DNA from: Metabacillus sediminilitoris
Lineage (GTDB): Bacteria; Bacillota; Bacilli; Bacillales; Bacillaceae
Assembly: GCF_009720625.1 (NCBI RefSeq)
Contig: NZ_CP046266.1
Span: forward strand, 4,163,501 to 4,227,500
Direction of reading: 5' to 3'
DNA: 64,000 nucleotides
The notes beneath the pieces were generated by a model. It saw nothing but the letters and a program-made list of their open reading frames with translations. It did no database searches and was not told the origin of the DNA. Each line of letters starts with the position of its first letter. Positions within the stretch are counted from its first letter, which is position 1. Positions 39,358-49,241 of this stretch are shown here, in pieces. The position numbers were made by a program, and so were the translations under genes.

Positions 39358-40929
39358 ATGTCAAAGCAAACATTTCTAAAAGGAACTCTTGTTTTAATTT
39401 TAGCAGGGTTTATTACGCGTGTCCTCGGTTTTATCAATCGTATCGTATTAGCACGCTTTGTAGGTGTTGAGGGTGTAGGCTTATATATGATGGCTGTTCC
39501 TACACTAAGTCTCGTTATTACAATAACTCAACTAGGTCTGCCAGTTGCTATTTCAAAGCTTGTTGCAGAAGCAGAGGCACAGGGAGACCAACGTAAAATA
39601 AAAAAAATACTTGTTGTTTCCTTATCAGTAACAGGGACTTTAAGCATCCTTTTCACTCCTGCTTTAATTTTACTTGCTCCTTTTTTATCTGAAAATATAT
39701 TTACTGATAATCGAACTTACTGGCCACTTATTGCGATTACTCCAGTTGTCCCAATTGTGGCGATTTCTTCTGTCATTCGCGGCTATTTTCAAGGCAAACA
39801 AAACATGCGTCCCGCTGCAGCTTCACAAGTATTAGAGCAGGTTGTAAGAATATCATTAGTCGCCCTTTGTACAACTGCTTTTTTACCGTACGGAATTGAA
39901 TACGCAGCAGCAGGGGCAATGATTTCATCCGTTATCGGTGAACTTATATCTCTCATTTATTTAGCAGCGATGTTCAAATTTAAAAAGAAAATAAAAATTC
40001 GCAGGAAATTTTTTAAATCTGTTAAGAATGGGAAAGAGACATTTAATCAATTGATGAGCATTGCCCTCCCAACAACAGGAAGTCGATTTATTGGGTCCAT
40101 TTCTTGGTTTATTGAGCCAATCGTTGTAGCAAATAGTTTGGCAATTGCTGGAGTTGCAACAGCATTGGCAACAAAGCAATACGGTGGTCTCTCAGGGTAT
40201 GCCCTGCCATTATTAATGCTTCCATCTTTTATTACATTTTCTTTATCAACATCTTTGGTTCCAGCGATTAGTGAAGCCATGGCCCAAAACAAATTAAAGC
40301 TTGTTGAACATCGCTTACAACAGGCACTAAGATTATCAATTGTTAGCGGGGGCTTAGCATGTGTCGTATTATACGTGTTTGCCGAACCTTTAATGATCGT
40401 CATGTACGGCAGTAGTCAATCTGCAATATTCGTGCAAATTATGGCTCCCTTCTTTATTTTTCATTATATCCAAGGACCATTACAAGCGGTTTTACAAGCA
40501 CTTAACTTAGCAAAAGCGGCAATGGTTAATAGCTTAATAGGTGCAGCGGTTAAAACGGCGTTAATTTTTGTATTAGCTACAAGGCCATCGCTTGGGATCC
40601 TTGGAGCAAGCTTAGCTATTGTGATCGGAATGATGCTTGTTACCTCTTTACACTTTGCTACTGTAATGAAAGTCATTCCATTTACTATCTATATCAGGGA
40701 CTATTTAAAAAGCGGTTTGACGATGATTATTTCAGGAGTTAGTGGATTTCTTGTTTATGAAAACATCTTGATTCATAGTTCTTTCGTGCTTAGATTGATG
40801 ATTGCATTATGTGTGACAACTATTATTTACTGTATACTCCTTTTACTCTTAAACTTGGTAGAAAGGGATGAAGTGAAACGAATTCCTTATATCGGAGTGC
40901 GTCTGGCAAGATTTATTCCTGTGAAATAA
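39358..40929 (+). CDS. spoVB: Stage V sporulation protein B (MviN/MATE-type flippase)
   Basis: Polytopic membrane protein of 523 residues with about 14 hydrophobic helices, of the MOP exporter superfamily. SpoVB is required for spore cortex synthesis and probably flips lipid-linked precursors across the outer forespore membrane. Signature segments are GTLVLILAGFITRVLGFINRI (within its first 30 residues), LPVAISKLVAEAEAQ and RGYFQGKQNM. The ATG at 39358 follows AGGGGG. CATATAGT at 39307-39314 resembles a sigma-E -10 box (CATACANT), but the -35 is poor, so that is only a suggestion. Confidence 0.93.
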   Translation: MSKQTFLKGTLVLILAGFITRVLGFINRIVLARFVGVEGVGLYMMAVPTLSLVITITQLGLPVAISKLVAEAEAQGDQRKIKKILVVSLSVTGTLSILFTPALILLAPFLSENIFTDNRTYWPLIAITPVVPIVAISSVIRGYFQGKQNMRPAAASQVLEQVVRISLVALCTTAFLPYGIEYAAAGAMISSVIGELISLIYLAAMFKFKKKIKIRRKFFKSVKNGKETFNQLMSIALPTTGSRFIGSISWFIEPIVVANSLAIAGVATALATKQYGGLSGYALPLLMLPSFITFSLSTSLVPAISEAMAQNKLKLVEHRLQQALRLSIVSGGLACVVLYVFAEPLMIVMYGSSQSAIFVQIMAPFFIFHYIQGPLQAVLQALNLAKAAMVNSLIGAAVKTALIFVLATRPSLGILGASLAIVIGMMLVTSLHFATVMKVIPFTIYIRDYLKSGLTMIISGVSGFLVYENILIHSSFVLRLMIALCVTTIIYCILLLLLNLVERDEVKRIPYIGVRLARFIPVK

Positions 40930-40940
40930 TTTTTAAAAAA

Positions 40941-40968
40941 CAGACGGATTTTTTTACCGTCTGCTTTT
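40941..40968 (+). terminator. Intrinsic terminator of spoVB
   Basis: CAGACGG (40941-40947) pairs with CCGTCTG (40957-40963), followed by CTTTTG; an A-run precedes it. Confidence 0.85.
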
Positions 40969-41023
40969 GTCATTCGCATAAATAAAAAAAATGTTATCAT
41001 AGTCTATTTCTGAACATTCACGA

Positions 41024-41680
41024 TCACTTTTTTTCATCCTTAAGATCAATAAAAAAGATTCCTTTTCCAAATGTACATAAAGAAATTTGTTTTATGTCAG
41101 AATAACCTAGTTTACGAAGTTGCTGCCTTAGCCATAAATTATTTTTTTGAATAGTCTCTAAATTGTCCTCTTGAATATCGCCATCAATAATAAGTGGAAC
41201 TTGTAGCTCTGGCTGTTGTTTTTGATTTTTTTCTTTTTTAATGATTGATAAACTGCCAGATGATTCTAAAATGGCAAATTCTACATCAGAAACATTACTA
41301 ATATCCTTTTCACGGAGTTGTGTCATTAAATCATCAAAATTATAGCGTTGCGTTCTCATTGCATGCTCATCAACCTTTCCGCGATTGATAATAATGGTAG
41401 GTTTTCCATCAAGTAAGTGACGAATTTTCTGAGATTTAACCGACAAAATCGCTAATGAAATTTGAATAACCATAAGAAGAAACATCGGGATAATCGTATG
41501 AATTAATGGATCTTTATGATCCTCAATAGCCGTTACAGCTAATTCTGCAATCATTAGAAATACAACTAAGTCAAATATACTTAATTCTCCAATTTCTCTT
41601 TTCCCCATTAACCGAAAAATTAAAACAATTACGAAATAAAGAATGATTGTTCGAGCCACAATGGTTAAATAAAACTCCAT
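41024..41680 (-). CDS. yrbG: DUF421/YetF family membrane protein (YrbG)
   Basis: A 218-residue protein with three N-terminal membrane helices (about residues 8-25, 32-52, 58-80; [26 protein letters not shown] is the family hallmark) and a cytosolic C-terminal domain (about 85-218) with [43 protein letters not shown] and a terminal ferredoxin-like unit. The YetF/YrbG family is conserved in spore formers, several members are germination- or sporulation-linked, but no reaction is known. Lies between convergent spoVB and divergent yrzE. Confidence 0.82.
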   Translation of the reverse strand: MEFYLTIVARTIILYFVIVLIFRLMGKREIGELSIFDLVVFLMIAELAVTAIEDHKDPLIHTIIPMFLLMVIQISLAILSVKSQKIRHLLDGKPTIIINRGKVDEHAMRTQRYNFDDLMTQLREKDISNVSDVEFAILESSGSLSIIKKEKNQKQQPELQVPLIIDGDIQEDNLETIQKNNLWLRQQLRKLGYSDIKQISLCTFGKGIFFIDLKDEKK

Positions 41681-41905
41681 TATATGCCTCCTTTTTTCAC
41701 CATTTACTTATGAATAGTTTAGGCGTTTACGTTTCTTTTATGTAAGTAATCTTAAAATCTTCATTTATGATAAATGTTTTATCAAGATCATTAATCGAGT
41801 AGGGTTCAACATAATATTTATATTCTATTTTTTTCTTCTATGAATATTCTGTATTAAGACGAGCTGCAACAAGCTTGAATATGAATTCACATAGGAGGAA
41901 CACTT

Positions 41906-42292
41906 ATGGAAACAAAAAAATGGGGAAAAGCCATCCTTTATGGACTTATCACTATTTTTGTGATTGCATTAGTAACAAGCTTGATCTTTGCTTCTCTGTT
42001 AAAATTCACTAGTCTAACTGAATCATCTATCACTTGGCTGCTTTTAGGCCTTTCTATTTTAGCTTTATTTATCGGCGGATTTGTAGCTGGCGGAAATGGA
42101 AAGGAAAAAGGTTGGTTAGTTGGTGGAGTAACTGCCCTGCTTTACTCATTGATTATCTTTCTTTTTAAGTTTTTAGGATATGGACAAATTTTTACGATGG
42201 AAGAAACGTTGTATCATGGAGGTTTTTTAATAGTAGCAATGATTGGAGGAGTTTTTGGTGTTAATATGACTTCTTCAAGAGAGAGTAAATAA
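41906..42292 (+). CDS. yrzE: TIGR04086-type membrane protein (YrzE)
   Basis: A 128-residue, highly hydrophobic protein with four predicted helices (about 8-32, 40-62, 72-92, 102-122). Gly-rich segments FIGGFVAGGNGKEKGWLVGG and GGFLIVAMIGGVFGVN are shared with the YrzE family. No function known. AGGAGG is well placed before the ATG at 41906. It converges on yajC, and both share the terminator that begins at its stop codon. Confidence 0.82.
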   Translation: METKKWGKAILYGLITIFVIALVTSLIFASLLKFTSLTESSITWLLLGLSILALFIGGFVAGGNGKEKGWLVGGVTALLYSLIIFLFKFLGYGQIFTMEETLYHGGFLIVAMIGGVFGVNMTSSRESK

Positions 42293-42320
42293 AATCAGGG
42301 TTTATATAAACCCTGATTTT
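42291..42320. terminator. Bidirectional terminator between yrzE and yajC
   Basis: A 14-bp perfect stem (42291-42304 with 42307-42320) with a 2-base loop and A- and T-tracts. It serves the converging yrzE and yajC transcripts. Confidence 0.9.
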
Positions 42321-42338
42321 TATTGTACTGCTATGTAT

Positions 42339-42599
42339 TTAGTCTTTTACGACTTCACGAATTGAGCGACGATCGAACGTCATACGAGTTCCGTCACCAA
42401 CTTTTAAAACAATCTTATCTTCATCGATTGAATCTAAAATACCGTGTAGTCCGCCAATTGTTACAATTTTATCGCCTTTTTGAAGGCTGCTTTGCATCTC
42501 ACGTACCGCTTTTTGCTGCTTTTGCTGCGGACGAATCAGCAAGAAATAAAAAATTGCAAACATAAGAACTAAAGGTAGTACTGTTGTTAACATATCCAT
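42339..42599 (-). CDS. yajC: Preprotein translocase subunit YajC
   Basis: A single-pass membrane protein of 86 residues: hydrophobic helix at residues 4-22 (LTTVLPLVLMFAIFYFLLIRP), then a basic cytosolic domain (RPQQKQQKAVREMQSSLQKGDKIVTIGGLHG). It associates with SecDF and SecYEG. It is the last gene of the ruvA-ruvB-DUF2905-queA-tgt-yajC cluster, 26 bp after tgt. Its partner secDF is normally close by in Bacilli but is not in this window. Confidence 0.95.
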   Translation of the reverse strand: MDMLTTVLPLVLMFAIFYFLLIRPQQKQQKAVREMQSSLQKGDKIVTIGGLHGILDSIDEDKIVLKVGDGTRMTFDRRSIREVVKD

Positions 42600-42625
42600 T
42601 TACATTTCCCCCCTTTCAAGCATGC

Positions 42626-43783
<1,158 letters not shown>

Positions 43784-43889
43784 TTAATAAAAATGCGTAA
43801 GCGCCTTGCGGCTTGGACAATAGGCATCCACGTGTAATGGCGCTCTTGCAATGAAGTTGGAGCACTGCTAATATCCTGATGATTTAAAT

Positions 43890-44918
43890 TTAGATGATAA
43901 GCATAGCATCTCCAAAGCTAAAAAATCGATATTTTTCTTTAACAGCTGTTTCATATGCATTTAATACATGATTTCTTGATGCAAGGGCACTTACTAACAT
44001 AATGAGTGAAGATTTAGGAAGGTGGAAGTTCGTAATCATTCCATCAATCCCCTTAAATTCATAGCCTGGATAGATAAAAATATTCGTCCAGCCACTATCT
44101 GTTGCAAATTTCCCATCATGTTTTGACGCGATCGTCTCAAGTGTTCTAGTAGATGTTGTTCCAACTGAAATAATACGCCCACCTTTTGCTCTAACCTCAT
44201 TTAACAGTGCTGCCGTATCTTCTGTCATTTGATAGAACTCTGCATGCATTTCATGTTCTTCTACTGTATCTGCATTAACCGGACGGAATGTACCTAAACC
44301 AACATGTAGAGTAATAAACGTAATATGAATGCCTTTATCTTTTAATTGCTGGAGTATTTCTTTCGTAAAGTGCAAGCCTGCAGTCGGAGCTGCTGCAGAA
44401 CCAATTTCACGTGAAAAAACAGTTTGATATCGTTCACGATCATCCAATTGTTCTTTTATATAAGGCGGTAATGGCATTTCTCCAAGTGAATCAAGAATTT
44501 CATAAAAGATTCCTTCATAGTCAAAATGGAGTAATCGTCCGCCATGGTCACTTGTACCGACACATGTTGCTTTCAGGACACCGGAACCAAAAGAAATGAC
44601 TGTTCCTTCCTTTACCCTTTTCGCCGGTTTAACCAACGTTTCCCAAACATCCGCCTCTTGTTGTTTTAATAATAAAACCTCAATACTTGCCCCAGTATCT
44701 TCTTTTACCCCAAACAGCCTTGCTGGCATTACCCTTGTGTTATTTAAAACAAGGCAATCACCAGGATGAAAATAATCTATGATGGACTTAAAAGTCTCAT
44801 GTTGGATTTCACCTGTTTCCTTATGAAGAACCATTAGTCTTGATGCATCTCTATCCTTTAATGGAACTTGTGCAATTAATTCTTCTGGAAGATGAAAATC
44901 AAATAATTCTACCTTCAA
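43890..44918 (-). CDS. queA: S-adenosylmethionine:tRNA ribosyltransferase-isomerase
   Basis: Adds the cyclopentene ring precursor from SAM to preQ1 in tRNA, giving epoxyqueuosine. The 342-residue protein equals B. subtilis QueA in length. Conserved segments are [50 protein letters not shown] near residue 178, GLGTFRPV and [17 protein letters not shown] near 277. I choose the TTG at 44918 because AAAGGTG lies 6 bases upstream; an in-frame GTG in that site would add three residues absent in B. subtilis. Confidence 0.96.
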   Translation of the reverse strand: MKVELFDFHLPEELIAQVPLKDRDASRLMVLHKETGEIQHETFKSIIDYFHPGDCLVLNNTRVMPARLFGVKEDTGASIEVLLLKQQEADVWETLVKPAKRVKEGTVISFGSGVLKATCVGTSDHGGRLLHFDYEGIFYEILDSLGEMPLPPYIKEQLDDRERYQTVFSREIGSAAAPTAGLHFTKEILQQLKDKGIHITFITLHVGLGTFRPVNADTVEEHEMHAEFYQMTEDTAALLNEVRAKGGRIISVGTTSTRTLETIASKHDGKFATDSGWTNIFIYPGYEFKGIDGMITNFHLPKSSLIMLVSALASRNHVLNAYETAVKEKYRFFSFGDAMLII

Positions 44919-44948
44919 AACATTCACCTTTTTCTAAAATAGCTTACA

Positions 44949-45149
44949 TTATTTAAACCTGCCCAATAATGATAATATCAATGAAAGGACGATGCTAATC
45001 ACAATGCATGTGACAATTGGGAAAAACACGGTTGTATTCCCTTTTTTAAAGATAATATCACCTGGTAGTTTCCCAATAAATTGCATAAAAAAACCTATGA
45101 CTAAAAGCAAACCACCAATGATCATTAAAATCTTTGGAAAATCAGTCAT
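44949..45149 (-). CDS. DUF2905 small membrane protein
   Basis: A 66-residue protein with two hydrophobic helices (about 5-25 and 43-62) around a conserved turn [18 protein letters not shown]2905 proteins are found next to ruvB in many Bacilli; function unknown. The ATG at 45149 lies behind GGAGGTG, and the first 8 bases overlap the end of ruvB, which points to translational coupling. A longer frame starting at 45185 lies wholly within ruvB and is rejected. Confidence 0.82.
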   Translation of the reverse strand: MTDFPKILMIIGGLLLVIGFFMQFIGKLPGDIIFKKGNTTVFFPIVTCIVISIVLSLILSLLGRFK

Positions 45150-46146
45150 TATTCGGCACCTCCATTTGGAAATGGCGGTAAACAAGATCAGTTACAATTC
45201 TGCCCCTAGGAGTTCTTTGTAAAAAACCTATTTGAAGTAAATAAGGTTCATACACATCTTCAATCGTATGAGCCTCTTCTCCTATTGTTGCCGAAATTGT
45301 ATCAATCCCAACCGGTCCTCCACGGAATTTTTCAATAATACCTAAAAGCAGTTTATGATCAATATGATCCAACCCTAATTTATCAACTTGAAGCCGTTCA
45401 AGTGCTTCAATCGTTAAATCATTAGTGATTATCTCAGCTCCCATAACTTGAGCAAAATCTCTTACCCTTCTAAGTAATCGATTGGCAATTCTCGGAGTAC
45501 CTCTTGACCTTCTTGCCATTTCAGTGGCTCCATCTTCTTCTATACCCATTTCAAGAATATCAGCCGTACGTTCAATGATATGTGCCAGCTGTTTTTCATT
45601 ATAGTACTCTAATCTGCACAAAACACCAAATCTATCCCGAAGCGGTGCGGTTAATAAACCGACCCTTGTTGTTGCTCCAATAAGCGTAAATGGCGGGAGA
45701 TCTAAACGAACTGACCTAGCTGAGGAACCTTTACCGATGACAATATCGAGACAAAAATCTTCCATGGCAGGATATAACACTTCTTCTATCGAGCGATGTA
45801 AACGATGGATTTCATCAATAAACAATACATCTCCAGGCTCAAGAGCTGTTAAAACAGCTGCTAAATCACCCGGACGTTCAATCGCAGGTCCAGAAGTTGT
45901 TCGAATATTCACACCCATTTCGTTTGCAATTATGGTAGCTAATGTTGTCTTCCCTAAACCTGGAGGACCATATAATAATACATGATCTAGTGTTTCACTC
46001 CGCAGCTTTGCCGCTTCAATGAACACTTTTAAATTTTCTTTCACTTTATCTTGTCCAATATATTGTGCTAAAGTTTGAGGCCTCAAGCTTTGCTCAATAT
46101 AGGATTCCTGTCCATCTGCTTCACTTGATACAAGGCGTTCATCCAT
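45142..46146 (-). CDS. ruvB: Holliday junction branch migration helicase RuvB
   Basis: AAA+ motor that drives branch migration of Holliday junctions with RuvA. The 334-residue protein equals B. subtilis RuvB in length. It starts [11 protein letters not shown] and contains [16 protein letters not shown], Walker [10 protein letters not shown] near residue 58, [24 protein letters not shown] (Walker B), [18 protein letters not shown] (sensor 1), sensor-2 [18 protein letters not shown] and a C-terminal winged helix. The ATG at 46146 has AAGGTG upstream; an in-frame GTG inside it is rejected. Its start is 10 bp from ruvA and its end overlaps the DUF2905 gene. Confidence 0.97.
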   Translation of the reverse strand: MDERLVSSEADGQESYIEQSLRPQTLAQYIGQDKVKENLKVFIEAAKLRSETLDHVLLYGPPGLGKTTLATIIANEMGVNIRTTSGPAIERPGDLAAVLTALEPGDVLFIDEIHRLHRSIEEVLYPAMEDFCLDIVIGKGSSARSVRLDLPPFTLIGATTRVGLLTAPLRDRFGVLCRLEYYNEKQLAHIIERTADILEMGIEEDGATEMARRSRGTPRIANRLLRRVRDFAQVMGAEIITNDLTIEALERLQVDKLGLDHIDHKLLLGIIEKFRGGPVGIDTISATIGEEAHTIEDVYEPYLLQIGFLQRTPRGRIVTDLVYRHFQMEVPNND

Positions 46147-46156
46147 GTTTATCACC

Positions 46157-46765
46157 TTACTTCAATAGCTTTTGCAATGCTTTTTTAACATATTGATCTG
46201 TCGTTAATCTTTCTTCTTGCAGTAATGGGACCACTTTTTTTATTTCACGCTCAGCATATCCTAACACTTTTAATGCCTCAATAGCTTCATTCAAGGCTGT
46301 GTTTGCTGTTTGTTTTTCTTCCATATCTTCATGTGTAAAGAGGTTTGGTCCATATAAAGCGGCCACATCGCCAAGTTTACCTTTTAAATCCAAAATAATT
46401 TGGCGTGCCGTTTTTTTACCAACCCCAGGAAACTTAACGAGAAATGTATCATTTTCATTTTCAATTGCCTCTACCACCTGTGATGGATCGCCAAAAGCAA
46501 GGATTGCCAGTGCGCCTTTTGGGCCAATTCCTGTAACATTAAGAAGTTTCATAAATAAAGCTTTTTCTTCCCTAGATTGAAAGCCGTATAAAGCTAATAT
46601 ATCTTCACGAACATGCTGATATGTATAAATGATAATTTCATCTTGTTTGCTTTTTTTATAAATGAACGGATTCGGTGTATGTATTTGATAGCCTAAGCCA
46701 TTATGATCTATGACGATATATTCCGGTGTCACATGATCCACAAACCCTTTAATAAATTCAATCAA
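46157..46765 (-). CDS. ruvA: Holliday junction DNA-binding protein RuvA
   Basis: Tetrameric protein that grips Holliday junctions and loads RuvB. The 202-residue protein has the N-terminal OB fold (residues 1-63, [15 protein letters not shown]), two helix-hairpin-helix motifs ([16 protein letters not shown] and [14 protein letters not shown]), a flexible acidic linker and the RuvB-binding C-terminal domain ([17 protein letters not shown]). The TTG at 46765 is chosen: GAGAGGTG lies 6 bases upstream and the B. subtilis protein also begins MIEF. An in-frame GTG within that site is rejected. First gene of the ruvAB-queA-tgt-yajC cluster. Confidence 0.96.
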   Translation of the reverse strand: MIEFIKGFVDHVTPEYIVIDHNGLGYQIHTPNPFIYKKSKQDEIIIYTYQHVREDILALYGFQSREEKALFMKLLNVTGIGPKGALAILAFGDPSQVVEAIENENDTFLVKFPGVGKKTARQIILDLKGKLGDVAALYGPNLFTHEDMEEKQTANTALNEAIEALKVLGYAEREIKKVVPLLQEERLTTDQYVKKALQKLLK

Positions 46766-46936
46766 AATATTCACCTCTCATGCGACTGTACCTCATTGTA
46801 ACAAAAAAAAGTTAGAATCAGAAGGAAATTTTGCAAGTAGTATGCGTACAATTGTTCCTATGATCTATCATACCATTAAAAACAAGAGCTTGGTATTTTT
46901 CGAAATTATTTGAAAAGAATTTTATAACAAAAAAAA

Positions 46937-46967
46937 CACTCATTCGGGTTTTTACCCTTAATGAGTG
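46937..46967 (-). terminator. Intrinsic terminator of bofC
   Basis: CACTCATT (46937-46944) pairs with AATGAGTG (46960-46967), with an inner GGGT/ACCC stem and a run of T on the minus strand. It lies in the 308-bp gap 46766-47073, which shows no gene. Confidence 0.85.
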
Positions 46968-47073
46968 AAGCGCCTAATTATCTCATATTTACAGGCAGAA
47001 ATGTCGGTCTTATAAAATGACAGAGGACTAGGTATTACCTCTATAAGCTGACTTATTTAATGAAAGCCCTTGT

Positions 47074-47607
47074 TTATTTTTTGGCTGGTTTAGAATAGTT
47101 TTCAAGCGTTTCTAGAACTTCTAAATACTGATTTTTCGTTTGAATTCTTATCCCTTCCATTAATTCATCATGTTTATGGCTTTCTAGTTTTTTTATATCA
47201 ATTTGAAAAAAAGATTGTATAACATCATTTGTTTCAGGTTTTCCATTAAATATTGATAATGTGCCATCTCCAGAAATGCCGAAGTAGCCATTTGTTTTTA
47301 AAAGTGGCGAAATATCATCTATCTTTTTTCTTATAATGATTCTTTCTTTATTTTGATCAATTAATTGCCATTCATGATAAGTAGTCCAGAAATCATCCAT
47401 GGAAAAAATTTTCTCACTTTTTACTTCCTCACTTAACTCCCCATCGAGATATGTTCGCTGTAAAACGACTTTTATAGTTAGAGGTACATGATCCATTATT
47501 TCTTCTGCTTTTAGATTTTTTTGATTACCGTTTATTAACGTAATACTAAAAAACACTGTAAATAAAACAAAAACGGTAAGGATGCGACTGTGATGAAACA
47601 TGCTCAT
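47074..47607 (-). CDS. bofC: Bypass-of-forespore protein BofC
   Basis: Secreted forespore protein that delays pro-sigma-K activation by inhibiting the SpoIVB signalling protease. The 177-residue product has a signal peptide (RILTVFVLFTVFFSITLINGN, about residues 8-28), an N-terminal domain with VPLTIKVVLQRTYLDGELSEE (the part linked to SpoIVB control) and a C-terminal domain (NGYFGISGDGTLSIFNGKPE). Start ATG behind GAGGTG. Its partner pathway includes spoIVFB, whose end is also in this window. It sits near ruvA as in B. subtilis. Confidence 0.9.
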   Translation of the reverse strand: MSMFHHSRILTVFVLFTVFFSITLINGNQKNLKAEEIMDHVPLTIKVVLQRTYLDGELSEEVKSEKIFSMDDFWTTYHEWQLIDQNKERIIIRKKIDDISPLLKTNGYFGISGDGTLSIFNGKPETNDVIQSFFQIDIKKLESHKHDELMEGIRIQTKNQYLEVLETLENYSKPAKK

Positions 47608-47814
47608 CTAGCTCACCTCGTTCATTTAAATTCGTACAAAACTAATTAACAAATCAGATCATTTATTATTGTGACCAATAATAGAAAGTTTAAGCAATAA
47701 TAATAAATTTCAAGTCCGCTATTTATTTTTCTGAAATATTATTCTTTTATAGGCATTATCATTAAACTCCACATACCTTTGGGACATATATTGTTAGTAA
47801 AAGGAGGGATGACC

Positions 47815-47997
47815 ATGAATAATTGGATTTTCTTATATTTAGCTGGTATTTTATCTGGCTTTGCACTAATTGAGGTAACATTAACAGGTTTCTTAGCTAG
47901 TTTAACACCATTTACAACAGTTATTGGAGCATTAGCAGTTCTTGTCTTCTCACTAATCCTCATTTATAAAGGCGTAAGGGATTTATTTAACAAATAG
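47815..47997 (+). CDS. Small two-helix membrane protein, unknown
   Basis: A 60-residue protein, MNNWIFLYLAGILSGFALIE at the start, nearly all hydrophobic, with two predicted helices (about 4-24 and 32-54) and a basic end (YKGVRDLFNK). AAAGGAGGG with 6-base spacing decides the ATG at 47815; the ATG two codons earlier is too close to that site. I do not recognise the family. It is alone on the plus strand among minus-strand sporulation genes, and a hairpin terminator follows 10 bp after the stop. Confidence 0.65.
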   Translation: MNNWIFLYLAGILSGFALIEVTLTGFLASLTPFTTVIGALAVLVFSLILIYKGVRDLFNK

Positions 47998-48006
47998 TTT
48001 ATGCAA

Positions 48007-48050
48007 AAAAGTCACTCAACTGTCAATTCTCCTTCATCTGAGTGACTTTT
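48007..48050. terminator. Bidirectional terminator after the small membrane gene
   Basis: A 12-bp perfect stem AAAAGTCACTCA (48007-48018) with TGAGTGACTTTT (48039-48050), 20-base loop, between converging genes. Confidence 0.8.
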
Positions 48051-48071
48051 CCTTTTATGAAACTTTTGATA

Positions 48072-48260
48072 CTAAATACTCTTCTTCATGCCGCATTCTC
48101 TGCATTCTCTAAGAAAGATAAAATCTTTTACAGAACTTTTAAATAATGTGTTACCACAATTATCACATCTGCCGCTTATTTCATCAGGGTATTCTTTGAA
48201 ATCATAAACAATTGATGTATCTATTCCTTTTGTTTCTCTTTTTGGTTTTACTTCATCCAT
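48072..48260 (-). CDS. Small zinc-ribbon-like protein, unknown
   Basis: A 62-residue polar protein with four cysteines in two CxxC pairs: CDNC (near residue 33) and CREC (near 53), followed by a basic end (GMKKSI). The spacing suits a zinc ribbon. The first 30 residues are charged (MDEVKPKRETKG). I do not recognise the family. The ATG at 48260 is 6 bases from AGGTG; a GTG overlapping that site three codons upstream is rejected. It lies downstream of coxA, separated from it by coxA's terminator. Confidence 0.65.
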   Translation of the reverse strand: MDEVKPKRETKGIDTSIVYDFKEYPDEISGRCDNCGNTLFKSSVKDFIFLRECRECGMKKSI

Positions 48261-48311
48261 ACATATCACCTACGAATAAATAGTATAATTTCTATCATAA
48301 CATGGAAAAAA

Positions 48312-48331
48312 ACAAGGGGAAATCCCCTTGT
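48312..48331 (-). terminator. Intrinsic terminator of coxA
   Basis: ACAAGGGG (48312-48319) pairs perfectly with CCCCTTGT (48324-48331); the minus strand continues TTTTTTTCC. Confidence 0.88.
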
Positions 48332-48334
48332 CAT

Positions 48335-49051
48335 TTAGTCGCGATTATTATTAAAAGGTCGTTCAATTGCATCCCCTAAATCATCCATTAAATTATTGAT
48401 ATCCGTATCAACATTATTTCTGTCTACTCCGTTTTGAATATCATTATCAATATTTCGGACTCGAGTAAATGTACCTTCATCTGTAACTACTTGTACATTT
48501 CTTCCTTTTGCCACTTTTTGAACTTGTTTTCTAATTTTATCTTTTAATTGATTTTCTTCCGTTCCCTGAGTATCTACTGCAACAATGATATTGTTATCCG
48601 TAACTAAGACACGTGCTTCATCAACATGATTCATTTTTTCTACTGCATTCCTAACCTGTTGTGCAGTTTTTCCTTCTTCACGTTGGTTCGTCCCAACATT
48701 TCTTATATGACCATGATAATTTTCATCGTTATGGCTATAACGATTATCTCTTACTAGACCATTATCACGATCTCCAAGTGGAACTGTTTGATTTGTCATA
48801 TTACGATTTTGATTACGATCGTTGACTCGACGAAAATAATTATCATTGTTTTCATTATTCATTCCGTCCATCATTTCAGTAACAGGACCCTCGTTATCGA
48901 CATTCGTATCTTCATTTGAATAGTATCCCATAGGCTGTGCATTGTCATTTTGTCTTGTATCTAATGCACCTTGGTTTGCATTACAAGCAGCTAGGCTTGT
49001 TGATATAATCGCAATGGCTGATAACGCAGAAGCTTTTTTCATTTTATTCAA
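48335..49051 (-). CDS. coxA: Spore cortex lipoprotein CoxA (YhcN/YlaJ family)
   Basis: A 238-residue lipoprotein: basic MNKMKKAS start, hydrophobic core, lipobox SLAAC with the lipidated Cys near residue 23. An Asn/Asp-rich, low-complexity stretch (about 28-110) follows, then the YhcN/YlaJ domain (about 112-195; TAQQVRNAVEKMNHVDEARVLVTDNNIIVAVD). In B. subtilis coxA (yrbB) is downstream of safA and its product is found in the spore cortex; position and domain agree. The TTG at 49051 lies 8-9 bases after a GGGGGG site; longer frames upstream would destroy the signal peptide. Confidence 0.82.
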   Translation of the reverse strand: MNKMKKASALSAIAIISTSLAACNANQGALDTRQNDNAQPMGYYSNEDTNVDNEGPVTEMMDGMNNENNDNYFRRVNDRNQNRNMTNQTVPLGDRDNGLVRDNRYSHNDENYHGHIRNVGTNQREEGKTAQQVRNAVEKMNHVDEARVLVTDNNIIVAVDTQGTEENQLKDKIRKQVQKVAKGRNVQVVTDEGTFTRVRNIDNDIQNGVDRNNVDTDINNLMDDLGDAIERPFNNNRD

Positions 49052-49201
49052 TACAAAAACCCCCCTGTGGTTACTTTCAAAAAGAGCAATAATGCTCATT
49101 CAATAGCTTGTACCTTTAGAAGGGAGATCAAACTGTTACTTAACGGTAACAACATTAAATAATGGGTAATGTAAAAATGTATACTTTTATCACGATAGAA
49201 A

Positions 49202-49236
49202 AAAATAAAGCAGAAGAAATTCTTCTGCTTTATTTT
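49202..49236 (-). terminator. Intrinsic terminator of safA
   Basis: A long palindrome centred on GAAGAAATTCTTC with arms AAAATAAAGC and GCTTTATTTT; T-rich on the minus strand. coxA therefore has its own transcript or depends on read-through. Confidence 0.85.
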
Positions 49237-49241
49237 TTATT

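Noticed and set aside
39961..40676. Antisense frames within spoVB
   Set aside because: Shadows of a long, well-conserved membrane protein gene.
43791..43850. GCGTAAGCGCCTTGCGGC segment between queA and tgt as another family-2 repeat or a preQ1 riboswitch
   Set aside because: Only the first 15 bases resemble the repeat and no self-complementary unit or preQ1 aptamer could be drawn.
44992..45222. Plus-strand frame opposite the ruvB end
   Set aside because: Antisense shadow of the DUF2905 gene and ruvB, without conserved features.
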